In this document: positions 53,437-60,592 of the stretch, one piece after another
How positions within the stretch are numbered: the first letter of the stretch is position 1
Layout: each line of letters starts with the position of its first letter
DNA from: CBDCMJ01 sp965218875
GTDB taxonomy: Bacteria; Chloroflexota; Dehalococcoidia; Lucifugimonadales; UBA3495
Assembly (NCBI GenBank): GCA_965218875.1
Contig: OZ244707.1
Coordinates: 372,001 to 436,000, forward strand
Direction of reading: 5' to 3'
DNA length: 64,000 nt
Position numbers and translations under genes: made by a program
Notes under the pieces: model-generated
Told to the model about the DNA's origin: nothing
What the model saw: the letters and a program-made list of their open reading frames with translations, nothing else
Database searches by the model: none

Positions 53437-53792
53437 TGGTGGAGACGGGGGAGAGTCGAACTCCCCGTCCAGTAGAGCCCATGACCAGATATGCTACAAG
53501 CTTGTCCGGCGCATTTGGTCTCGCGCATTGGAGCTTCCGCCGGCCGAATCTCCCCTGCGCCAGCTGATCTTACTTTGGCCGCCCTTTATCAGCGTCGGAG
53601 CGGCCGCATCCCGGACTCTTGGCGCCTGCATCCCCGTCTCCGGGAGTAACAGCGAGCAGACGTAGCCGCGCTCTAGGCGGCTAGTGCTAGTTCACGTTCG
53701 CCAGTTAATGGCTGCCACCGGTTTAACGAGATTGATGGCGTCCTCGGCTTGCGATCTGCCACGAGACGCTCCTGTCGAACCCGCGCGTCCCC
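53437..53792 (-). ncRNA. ssrA: tmRNA (ssrA)
   Basis: A 356-nt tmRNA. The 5' end GGGGACG (53792-53786) pairs with CGTCTCC before the ACCA end (CCA at 53439-53437), one G-U included. GCGGGTTCGACAGG follows the 5' strand as in other tmRNAs. The 3' T arm is GGGGAGTTCGACTCTCCCC. The tag frame on the minus strand (53702-53673) reads GGC GAA CGT GAA CTA GCA CTA GCC GCC TAG, giving GERELALAA and a stop. It rescues stalled ribosomes with SmpB and marks products for ClpXP. The resume codon is Gly, not the usual Ala. Confidence 0.93.
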
Positions 53793-53993
53793 ATGCGTCA
53801 ATTATCCCATACGCCTATGGTCAGGGTCAACGAGCGCAGGCGCCGTGTTGCGGACCAACCGGGGAGCATTTTCCGGTCCCGCCATCCCGGGAGTTAGACG
53901 GGCGACCCACGGCCGGGGAGCAACACCCGCGGCGTGTTGGGGTAAAATAGTATCGGCAGATGCCAAATTCCACTTTGCGGATGGGAGGGCGAC

Positions 53994-54482
53994 ATGCCGG
54001 ACCTGAGCGGCCTGGCGGCGCCGGTGGGAGCGCTGCTCAAGGAGACCCAACAGACCATCGCCGTGTCCGAGTCCGCCTGCGGCGGCGTTATTTCCGCCGC
54101 GCTGGTGGCCATACCCGGCGCCTCGGCCTACTACACGGGCGGGGCAGTGGTCTACACCAGGGCAGCCCAGCGGGGACTGCTGGGGGTGGCCGACGCCGCC
54201 ATGGAGGGCATGAGGGCCAGCAGCGAGCCCTACGCGCTGCTCAACGCCCGCACCGTGCGCGAGTCGCTGGGGACAACCTGGGGATTGAGCGAGACCGGCG
54301 CCAGCGGACCCACGGGCAACCGCTATGGCGACGCCGCGGGCCACGCCTGCATCGCCGTCGCCGGCCCGGTGGAGCGGGTGATCACCCTAGAGACTGGAGA
54401 CGCCGACCGCGAGGCCAACATGTGGGCCTTCGCCAGGGCAGCGTTGGAATTGCTGGAGCAGTGCCTGCGCGAGGCCCCGTAG
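53994..54482 (+). CDS. CinA C-terminal domain / nicotinamide-nucleotide amidase (PncC-like)
   Basis: A 162-residue stand-alone CinA-C domain: TQQTIAVSESACGGVISAALVAIPGASAYYTGGAVVYT (catalytic Ser in SESACGG), ARTVRESLGTTWGLSETGASGPTGN and HACIAVAGPVE. The domain deamidates NMN in pyridine-nucleotide recycling; free-standing versions are called PncC. The ATG is preceded by GGGAGGGCGAC, and a TAAAAT box lies about 46 bp upstream. No cinA N-terminal domain is attached. Confidence 0.9.
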   Translation: MPDLSGLAAPVGALLKETQQTIAVSESACGGVISAALVAIPGASAYYTGGAVVYTRAAQRGLLGVADAAMEGMRASSEPYALLNARTVRESLGTTWGLSETGASGPTGNRYGDAAGHACIAVAGPVERVITLETGDADREANMWAFARAALELLEQCLREAP

Positions 54483-54702
54483 TCGGGCCGACGGCTAGGA
54501 CCGCTGGATGGGGCCCGGGTCACTCAACCATCATATGGCTTACGCAGTTGGCTATGAAAGTTCTTCGGATAACGGGCCGGCCCAGATACGAATTTGCCTG
54601 CAACTGCGTAACTCCTATGTCATCCTGGAAGGGCGCAGCAACCGCCACCTCCATATCGTCCCGAATCCAGCTTCCCTCCCATCCCGAGCCCGGCTTCCCT
54701 GT

Positions 54703-54805
54703 CATTCCGAACCCGCCGGAGGCGGGTGAGGAATCTCAACCCGCTATCACGAGCTGAGGTGAGTCAACCAGAGGCATTTGAGATTCCTCGGCCGCGCTCG
54801 GAATG
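54703..54805. repeat. Inverted pair of CATTCCG...GAGGAATCTCAA repeats
   Basis: Arm 1 (54703-54739) starts CATTCCGA and ends GAGGAATCTCAA. Arm 2 (54778-54805) is its approximate inverse, TTGAGATTCCTCGG...CGGAATG. The outer and inner blocks match while the middle differs. It is the main feature of a 430-bp gene-free stretch (54483-54913). Confidence 0.7.
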
Positions 54806-54913
54806 GCATTTGCTAGCGGTTAAATGACCCTGCCCGGCCTATGGGCGGCTTGTGATTGGGAAGCCCCGCGCCCGTATGATCACATGCACTAGCTATTATC
54901 AACGAGGTGCATC

Positions 54914-55144
54914 ATGCGGATCTCTGAACGAGGCCAAATCACCATCCCTAAGCACCTGAGGGAACGGTTCGGGATGGACCACAACGTCGAGGTCGAGATC
55001 ACTCCTACGGACCAAGGACTGCTCATCCGCAAGCGAGCGGCCTCGGAATATCCGGTAGACCGGGTGCACGGCATTCTCGGTAAGGACGCCCTGGGCAAGG
55101 GTGTTAGCGTCGACGACTACATCGAGGAAATGAGGGACCGGTGA
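54914..55144 (+). CDS. AbrB/SpoVT-family antitoxin
   Basis: A 76-residue swapped-hairpin DNA-binding protein: MRISERGQITIPKHLRERFGMDHNVEVEITPTDQGLLIRKR, the standard AbrB domain, then a C-terminal toxin-binding tail with SVDDYIEEMRDR. It is the antitoxin half of a VapBC-type pair. Its stop overlaps the start of a collapsed toxin gene (GTGA), so it now appears to be an orphan, perhaps still a transcriptional regulator. The ATG follows ACGAGGTGCATC. Confidence 0.9.
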   Translation: MRISERGQITIPKHLRERFGMDHNVEVEITPTDQGLLIRKRAASEYPVDRVHGILGKDALGKGVSVDDYIEEMRDR

Positions 55145-55230
55145 TCACCGCCATTGACGCCTTCCTCGCCAGAGACCGTGGGTTCTTCTCCACCTATTTC
55201 CTGGAATTGAACGGTCCCGGAGCCCCATGA
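55141..55230 (+). pseudogene. VapC (PIN-domain) toxin, internally deleted
   Basis: GTG at 55141 overlaps the antitoxin stop, as in functional pairs, and begins VITAID like a PIN toxin. The frame then jumps straight to what looks like a PIN C-terminus, FLARDRGFFSTYFLELN, and stops after 29 residues. Nearly the whole acidic active site is gone, apart from the first Asp. It is consistent with one in-frame internal deletion of about 300 bp. Confidence 0.7.
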
Positions 55231-55334
55231 TCCCTCGGGCCAGGCCGGTGGGCTGAAACTCTGTCAAAGAGCCGGTGGCGGGAGCCGGGGGGACTGGGGT
55301 TACGGCAGGGGCCCGCGGGTGCCTCAGGGGCTCG

Positions 55335-55877
55335 CTAGCCTCCCGCGGCGGCCGCCCCGAGAGCGCCCAGGAACTCCTGGGTGGTTATCACCGCGCCCTG
55401 GCGGGGATAGACCTTCTCGGTCAGGACCCGGTGCACCTCCGGGTCTGCGTCAGAGCAAGCGTCGGCCACCACTATGAACTTGTACCCGATGTCCACCGAC
55501 CAGCGAATGGTGGACAGCACGCAGCCGCTGGTGGCCACCCCCATGATGACCAGCGTGTCTTTGCCCATGTCCCGGAGGGTCACGTCGAGGCCGGTGGTGG
55601 AAAAGGGCCCGGGCTTGGTCTTGGTGATGACGGTCTCCCCGGCCCCCGGTGTGACGCCGTCATGTATTTCGACGTCGGGAGCGTACTCCTGCAAGGGCCC
55701 GCCGCGGTGCACCACGTAGATGACGGGAACGCCAGCTTCCCGGGCCCCGCTGAGGACCTGCGCCGCGTTGGCGACGACCCCCTGGGGGTCACTGGCAAAG
55801 TTGGCGACGATGCGCTTCTGGAAGTCCATGATCAACACGGCGGTGCGGGCCGGGTCGATGACTGCCTGTTGGGTCAT
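55335..55877 (-). CDS. Isochorismatase-family cysteine hydrolase
   Basis: A 180-residue protein with the isochorismatase fold and a full triad: Asp in TAVLIMDFQKR, Lys in VITKTKPGPF and Cys in VIMGVATSGCVLSTIRW. Family members hydrolyse isochorismate, nicotinamide or other amides; the exact substrate cannot be told. ATG 55877 has GAGAGGAGAGTTACCC before it, so the frame extension to 55916 is not used. It follows the selenoprotein gene on the minus strand after about 70 bp and may share its transcript. Confidence 0.92.
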   Translation of the reverse strand: MTQQAVIDPARTAVLIMDFQKRIVANFASDPQGVVANAAQVLSGAREAGVPVIYVVHRGGPLQEYAPDVEIHDGVTPGAGETVITKTKPGPFSTTGLDVTLRDMGKDTLVIMGVATSGCVLSTIRWSVDIGYKFIVVADACSDADPEVHRVLTEKVYPRQGAVITTQEFLGALGAAAAGG

Positions 55878-55947
55878 GGGTAACTCTCCTCTCTCGCATT
55901 GGTCTCCGGCGGGCAACCCGCCACTCCCGCAGGGGCGGTGGGCCGCG

Positions 55948-56721
55948 TCATATCAGGGTGGCGGGAGTCGCGATTCCCTCCAAATCGGCCTCCGTGGCCG
56001 GCTCCTCAGGGACAACTGCCAGGTTGGTCTCCATGTGCCAGTAAATCTGCTTCAGGTGATGCGTGCTGTGGCTGAGGATTATGTTCAGCAGCTCCAGCAC
56101 TGTAACCTCGCCGCCGTAGTGGGCCGGGACCACCCGGTCGTAGCCGGCGGTGTCTCCGGAGCGAAGGAAGTCCCGGATGCCCTGCCGGACGCCCTCGCCG
56201 TACCGGACCAGCGTTTCCACCGTGGTCACGTCCTTCAGCCGCAGGTCGGAGGCGTTCATGTCGTCGGTGCTCATGCTGCCGTGGACGTGGCTGCGCCAGG
56301 CCAATTCCGGGAAGGACATCACGTGGCGCATGACCTCGCCCAGGGTCCAGTCCCGCCACGGCACCAGGTCCGCCAGTTGCCCGTCGGAAAGCTGGCGGGT
56401 GGCCCGGATAGCCGCGCCCAGGACCGCGTCGTACTTGCCGGCGAGCCAGTCGGTCTTGAACGAGAGGTCCACGCTCACGTCCAGTTTCAAGGCGGGGACC
56501 AGCTTCTTGGGGTAGTAGCCGATGATCACCTGCTTGCCGTCCACGATGGTGACGGGAAGCGACTTGATCCCGCGGCCCTTCAGCCAGTCCTGGGCCGCCT
56601 CATTGGTGGCTACGTCGTAGTGCTCATACTGAACACTGTTGGACGACAGGAACTCTTCCAGCGTCCGGCAGCTAAATCAACCCGGGTGGGTGTAGACCTC
56701 TACTTTCAAAGCCGCCTCCAT
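55948..56721 (-). CDS. Probable selenoprotein: glutaredoxin domain (UxxC) fused to DinB
   Basis: From ATG 56721 the frame reads VEVYTHPG, then TGA (56679-56677), then FSCRTLEEFLSSN, and stays open for 242 more codons to 55948. The N-terminal 80 residues are a glutaredoxin/NrdH fold: the redox motif is at residues 15-18 as U-F-S-C, the cis-Pro segment is KSLPVTIVDGK, and GYYPKKL closes the domain. The rest is a DinB four-helix bundle (WTLGEVMRHVMSFPE, SHSTHHLKQIYW). The TGA stands exactly at the first CxxC Cys, and a SECIS-like hairpin follows, so selenocysteine insertion is the best reading (257 residues). Standard callers would start at 56544 and lose the redox domain. A nonsense mutation is the alternative. 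No clear ribosome-binding site is seen. Confidence 0.8.
56636..56671 (-). promoter_or_regulatory. bSECIS-like hairpin after the TGA codon
   Basis: On the minus strand the mRNA can fold as CTG-cc-GGACG-ct-GGAA-[GAG]-TTCC-tgt-CGTCC-aa-CAG. There are three stacked helices of 3, 5 and 4 bp with small internal loops and a GAG apical loop starting 21 nt after TGA. Bacterial SECIS rules as known to me ask for an apical loop about 16-37 nt from UGA with G among its first two bases; both hold. Confidence 0.7.
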
Positions 56722-57042
56722 GGTGTTCGAGTGCTCGCAGTGATTTGGTGTTGCCCCCAAGGTCACCCGTGGCTCCGGGTGGAACGACCATCGCGCGGGG
56801 TTCTCCGGGCGTGGAATATCCGGAGGGCCCGATGGGGGCCTTTCCGAGGGCTGGTCCTGGGCCGATACCGGCATGGTAACCCCTGCGCGGGGCCCTGTCC
56901 ATAACCGCGTCAAGGGGGCAGTCGCGCGGTCTCGGCAGGCGGAATCGCGGGGCCGCTCAGCTCTCAACACTTGCCCATGGCGCCGGTTGGACGGCGTTCG
57001 CGGGGGTAATCTATAATCAGGCCGAGGAGGGCTTCAGCCAGT
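56722..57042. other. Divergent intergenic region
   Basis: It lies between the minus-strand selenoprotein gene and the plus-strand DUF1015 gene. A TATAAT (57012-57017) lies 26 bp before the DUF1015 start. Minus-strand frames in this stretch are extensions of the selenoprotein frame or antisense noise. No other element is seen. Confidence 0.5.
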
Positions 57043-58323
57043 ATGGTAGACCTGCGACCCTTTAGAGGATGGCGCTACGATCCGGCGGTGACGGGCGACC
57101 TGGGGTCCGTCCTCTGCCCGCCCTATGACCTGATCACACCCGATACGCAGGCGTCCCTGCGGCAACTGAACCCCTACAACGTGGTGCACCTCGAGGCGGG
57201 GGAGGGGCTGGACTGGGACTCGCCGGCCCAGGACCCGTACTCCCGGACCGCGTCCTTGTTCGAGGAGTGGACCACCAGGGGCGTGCTGAAGCGGGACCCG
57301 GAGCCTGCCTTCTACCTGTCGCGGCAGGTCTTCGAGCGCGGCGGGGTGGAGCGGTCCCGGCTGGGGATCACGGCCTGCGTGGGCTTGGAACCCTACGAGA
57401 CCCGCCGGGTGCTGCCCCACGAATACACCGAAGCGCCGGCCATCAGGGACCGGCTGTCCCTTATGGAGTCCTGCGACGCCAACTTCAGCCCCATCATGGG
57501 ACTGTATGGAGACCCGGAGGGGCGCCTTTCCGGGACGCTTCAGGAGGTGATGGGCGGGGCGCCCGAGGTGGACGTCCGGGACGCCCTGGGGCACCGGTAC
57601 AGCCTGTGGCGCGTGGCCAGGCCGGACCTGGTACGGTCTTTGCGCGATTTCTTCCGGTCCGCTGCCGTATTCCTGGCCGACGGGCACCACCGGTACGAGG
57701 CCTCGCTTCAGTACCAGGCGAGGAGGAAAGACCGCGGGGCCGAGGGCGCCCACAACTACGTGATGATGACCCTCATCTGCTTCGACGACCCGGGACTGCT
57801 GGTGCTTCCCTATCACCGCGTCCTGGGAGGGCTGTCCCCGCAAGAGTTGGCCACGGTGCAAGAGCGGTTTCAGGACGCCTTCGACTTCCATCCGCTTACC
57901 CCCGGCGACGGGTGGAACGCCGGCCGCCTGGTGGAGGAGGTCGCCGCCCAAGGCCGGGGCCGCCACGCCCTGGCTATAGTGGCACCGGAGGCCGCACACT
58001 TGCTAACCTTGCGGGAAGGCGTGGACTGGCGGGAGTGGGGCCCTTTGGCCGTCTCGGAGGCCTGGATTCTGGAGGAACGGGTGCTGAAGCCGGTCTTGGG
58101 AGAAGCCACCCTGGACCACCTGGGCTACATCCACGAACACCAGGAGGCCGTGGACCTGGTGGCCTCGGGCGCGCGGCAGCGGGCGTTCTTGCTGAAACCC
58201 TTTCCCATGGACCAATTCGAGGAAATCGTGGGCCGGGGACACCGCTTGCCGCGAAAGTCCACCTTCTTCTATCCCAAGCTGCCCACCGGGTTAGTGCTGA
58301 ACCGGCTGGAGGGGACGTTGTAG
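57043..58323 (+). CDS. DUF1015 family protein
   Basis: A 426-residue DUF1015 protein of normal length. Signatures are the N-terminal LRPFRGWRYDPAVTGDLGSVLCPPYDLITPD, NPYNVVHLEAGEG, and the family hallmark AAVFLADGHHRYEASLQYQARR (about residues 200-225), with MKxF-like AFLLKPFPMDQFEEI near the end. The function is unknown; the family often accompanies class V aminotransferases and amino-acid dehydrogenases, and such an aminotransferase lies 600 bp away. A TATAAT at 57012-57017 and CGAGGAGGGC precede the ATG. Confidence 0.92.
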   Translation: MVDLRPFRGWRYDPAVTGDLGSVLCPPYDLITPDTQASLRQLNPYNVVHLEAGEGLDWDSPAQDPYSRTASLFEEWTTRGVLKRDPEPAFYLSRQVFERGGVERSRLGITACVGLEPYETRRVLPHEYTEAPAIRDRLSLMESCDANFSPIMGLYGDPEGRLSGTLQEVMGGAPEVDVRDALGHRYSLWRVARPDLVRSLRDFFRSAAVFLADGHHRYEASLQYQARRKDRGAEGAHNYVMMTLICFDDPGLLVLPYHRVLGGLSPQELATVQERFQDAFDFHPLTPGDGWNAGRLVEEVAAQGRGRHALAIVAPEAAHLLTLREGVDWREWGPLAVSEAWILEERVLKPVLGEATLDHLGYIHEHQEAVDLVASGARQRAFLLKPFPMDQFEEIVGRGHRLPRKSTFFYPKLPTGLVLNRLEGTL

Positions 58324-58336
58324 GCGCGGGCCGTGT

Positions 58337-58822
58337 CTAGCCGGGCGGACCGGGCTGGCCTTCCTGGCGCTCCTGGTAATCGGCGGTAATGGCCAATTCC
58401 GCCCGCTTGCTGTTCTGGGCGATGAACTGCTCCAAGCGGCGCACTTCCGCCGCCGTTTCTTGGTCCTGCTGCGGGTCCTGCTCCGAGCCCGGCGTCCGCC
58501 GCTTCAAGTCCTGCAAGGACCGGCGGGCTTCGTCCAGTTGCTGGACCAGTTGCAGCGCCTCCATCTCCTGCGTGGCCGCTCTCTTGATGGCCAGGACCCG
58601 CCGCCGGTTGGCCAGGGCGTCGGCCAGCCGCTCGTCAATCTCTCCCATGGCGGCCAGGGAAGAGTCCAGGGCCGCGGCGCCGTAGATCACCTGTCGCGGC
58701 AGCCGCCGCAGTTGGGCGCGGAACTGGGCTATCTGGGCATCCAACTGCTCCTCCCTGACCTGGATTCCCGCCAGGGTAAGGCGCAGGTTGGCGACGGCTC
58801 TTTGCAGTTCGGAGAAGGCCAC
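58337..58822 (-). CDS. Hypothetical coiled-coil protein
   Basis: A 161-residue protein, almost wholly helical, with heptad-like Leu and Ala spacing (LQRAVANLRLTLAGIQVREEQLDAQIAQFRAQLRRL; MEALQLVQQLDEARRSLQDLKRR). It has no signal, no Cys and no recognised family. GTG start at 58822 is supported by GGGGAGG 8 nt upstream. Convergent with DUF1015 (13 bp between stops) and downstream of the aminotransferase gene on the same strand. Confidence 0.75.
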   Translation of the reverse strand: MAFSELQRAVANLRLTLAGIQVREEQLDAQIAQFRAQLRRLPRQVIYGAAALDSSLAAMGEIDERLADALANRRRVLAIKRAATQEMEALQLVQQLDEARRSLQDLKRRTPGSEQDPQQDQETAAEVRRLEQFIAQNSKRAELAITADYQERQEGQPGPPG

Positions 58823-58923
58823 AGAGCTAACCTCCCCAACTATGACTTTGCGGCCGAGGCCGCTGCATGGAGGGCCTCAGCGCCGGGTGTGGCAAGAATA
58901 CGGGTTGTCCAGCCCGGCCGGGG

Positions 58924-60036
58924 TTAAGGGGCGCTGAACCCCACCTTCGCCAGGCCCTTCTTCAACGCCTGGAGCACTTCCTCGATGTCGCCCTGAGATA
59001 CGTGTCCCAGATGCCCGATGCGGAAGATCTCGCCGCTCAGCTTACCCTGCCCTCCGGCCAAGACCACGTTTTCCTCGGTGCGCGCCAAGGTCACCAGCCT
59101 GGCCCCGTCTATTCCCTCGGGCATCTTGATGGCGGTTACGGTGTTGGAGGCGTAGGCCTCGTCCCGGACGAACAGCTCCAGCCCCAGGTTCTTCACACCT
59201 TCCCGGGTGTACCGGCCGACGTCCTCGTGGCGCTGGTACACCTCTTCCATCCCTTCTTTCAACAGCTTGTCCAACCCCAGCGACAGCCCGTAGAACACGG
59301 AGACGGCCGGAGTCCACGGGGTCTGCCCCCTCTCTAGGTACCGGTGGGCGGCCCGCAGGTCGAAGTAGAACCGGGGCATGGAGGCGGTCTCCTGGGCCCT
59401 GAGTCCGGCTTCGCTGAGGCTGATGAAGGCCAGGCCCGGCGGAACCATGAACCCCTTCTGGGAGGCCGTGCCCACCACGTCGCACTTCCAGGCGTCCACC
59501 GGCAAGGGAATGCAGCCCAGGCTGCTCACCGCATCCACCAACAGCAGCTTGTCGAACTCCCCCTTCACCACGGCGGCGATGTCCTCCAGGGGGTGGGTGA
59601 CCCCGGTGGACGTCTCGTTGTGGGTGACCAGCACCGCCTTGATTTGAGGATCGTCGTTCAGGGTCCGGCGCACGGCGTCGGGGTCCACGGGGGTCCCCCA
59701 CTCGAATTCCAGGTGCGACACCTGCGCTCCGTAGGTCTCGGCGATGTCGGTGAAGCGCGACCCAAAGGCTCCGGCGGTGGCCGACAGCACCTTGTCCCCG
59801 GGGGAAAGGGTGTTCACTACGGACGCTTCCAGGGCGCCCGTGCCCGATGCAGTGAGGATGTAAAGGTCGTTGCGGGTCAGGAATACCTGCTTCAACTGGT
59901 CCGTAACCCGGGAGATGAGTTCCTGGAACTCCGGGCCCCGGTGATTGATCATGGGATTGGACATCGCTTCCACGATGTCATCGGGGACCGGGGTGGGGCC
60001 GGGAACTCTGAGGTTCTGCTTGGGGTATTTCAGCAT
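58924..60036 (-). CDS. Class V aminotransferase (alanine/serine-glyoxylate type)
   Basis: A 370-residue PLP enzyme: RVPGPTPVPDDIVEAMSNPMINHRGPEFQEL at the N-terminus, LTASGTGALEASVVNTLSPGD, the cofactor Asp in LLLVDAVSSLG and the PLP Lys194 in VVGTASQKGFMVPPG. This N-terminal pattern is that of alanine-glyoxylate and serine-glyoxylate aminotransferases, including phosphoserine-type relatives. It could serve serine biosynthesis or glyoxylate disposal. The next gene on the same strand is the coiled-coil protein. Confidence 0.93.
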   Translation of the reverse strand: MLKYPKQNLRVPGPTPVPDDIVEAMSNPMINHRGPEFQELISRVTDQLKQVFLTRNDLYILTASGTGALEASVVNTLSPGDKVLSATAGAFGSRFTDIAETYGAQVSHLEFEWGTPVDPDAVRRTLNDDPQIKAVLVTHNETSTGVTHPLEDIAAVVKGEFDKLLLVDAVSSLGCIPLPVDAWKCDVVGTASQKGFMVPPGLAFISLSEAGLRAQETASMPRFYFDLRAAHRYLERGQTPWTPAVSVFYGLSLGLDKLLKEGMEEVYQRHEDVGRYTREGVKNLGLELFVRDEAYASNTVTAIKMPEGIDGARLVTLARTEENVVLAGGQGKLSGEIFRIGHLGHVSQGDIEEVLQALKKGLAKVGFSAP

Positions 60037-60270
60037 GCCTTATTCGCCTCGCCGGCGCCGGGCCGAGTCCACGCACCGCAGCCCGCCTTGTCGTCGCCCC
60101 CGTTGCCGGCTCTCGACAAGATCGAGACAAGGGGCGGCCTCTTGAGTCAACGGAAAACGGGTCAACAGAAAGCGGCCAAAAAAGATGCCCCGGTCGGGGC
60201 TTTACGAGGTGGGATTATAGCATCTAACCGGCCTAGCGTCACCGGCGCCCGGGCGGCGGCGAGTACGGGG

Positions 60271-60473
60271 GAGAACCGACTGTCCGCGTGAGGGAAGGCC
60301 AGGGTTTTTTATTTCAGGGCCATTGCGGGCCATTTTAAGCCATGGGCCTGGGTGGCGGTTGATAGACATGGCAAGGCGCTAATAGCTGCCTATTAGCAGC
60401 ATAGGGAGTGGGCGCCGGAGGGGGCAAGTGGGAAGTGTCGCGAGTCGAGGAGGAACCAACTCTGAACGGTTAC
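60271..60473. repeat. 203-bp dispersed repeat, copy 2 (intact)
   Basis: It matches copy 1 (15591-15670 joined to 16878-17000) over its full length without gaps, about 88% identical by eye. Internal features are AGGGTTTTTTATTTCAGGGCC, a perfect hairpin GCTGC-CTATTA-GCAGC (60385-60400) and the conserved end GAGGAGGAACCAACTCTGAAC. It lies about 120 bp before uvrD/pcrA. There is no obvious long inverted repeat at the termini. It could be a non-autonomous mobile repeat or a structured RNA. Confidence 0.88.
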
Positions 60474-60580
60474 TGCGCCCAGCCATTGCCGCCTTCCCTG
60501 CGCCGGGGAATTACGACGCCGGCACGATTGCTCCCGGCCAGGCCGCCCCCCTGAGGCCGGAGGCGCGCCCGGCCCCATGC

Positions 60581-60586
60581 TATAAT
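60581..60586 (+). promoter_or_regulatory. -10 box of a possibly leaderless uvrD/pcrA transcript
   Basis: A perfect TATAAT ends 6 nt before the ATG at 60593, the distance at which transcription normally starts. The message may therefore begin at or next to the start codon; no ribosome-binding site is present. A -35 box is not evident in the GC-rich DNA upstream. Confidence 0.55.
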
Positions 60587-60592
60587 TGGGCC

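Noticed and set aside
53369..53665. Plus-strand 98-codon frame
   Set aside because: It runs antisense through the tmRNA and has no domain; the tmRNA is well supported by its paired ends and tag.
55720..56904. Plus-strand 394-codon frame
   Set aside because: Antisense to the selenoprotein gene and the isochorismatase-like gene; no domain, and the minus-strand genes have clear family motifs.
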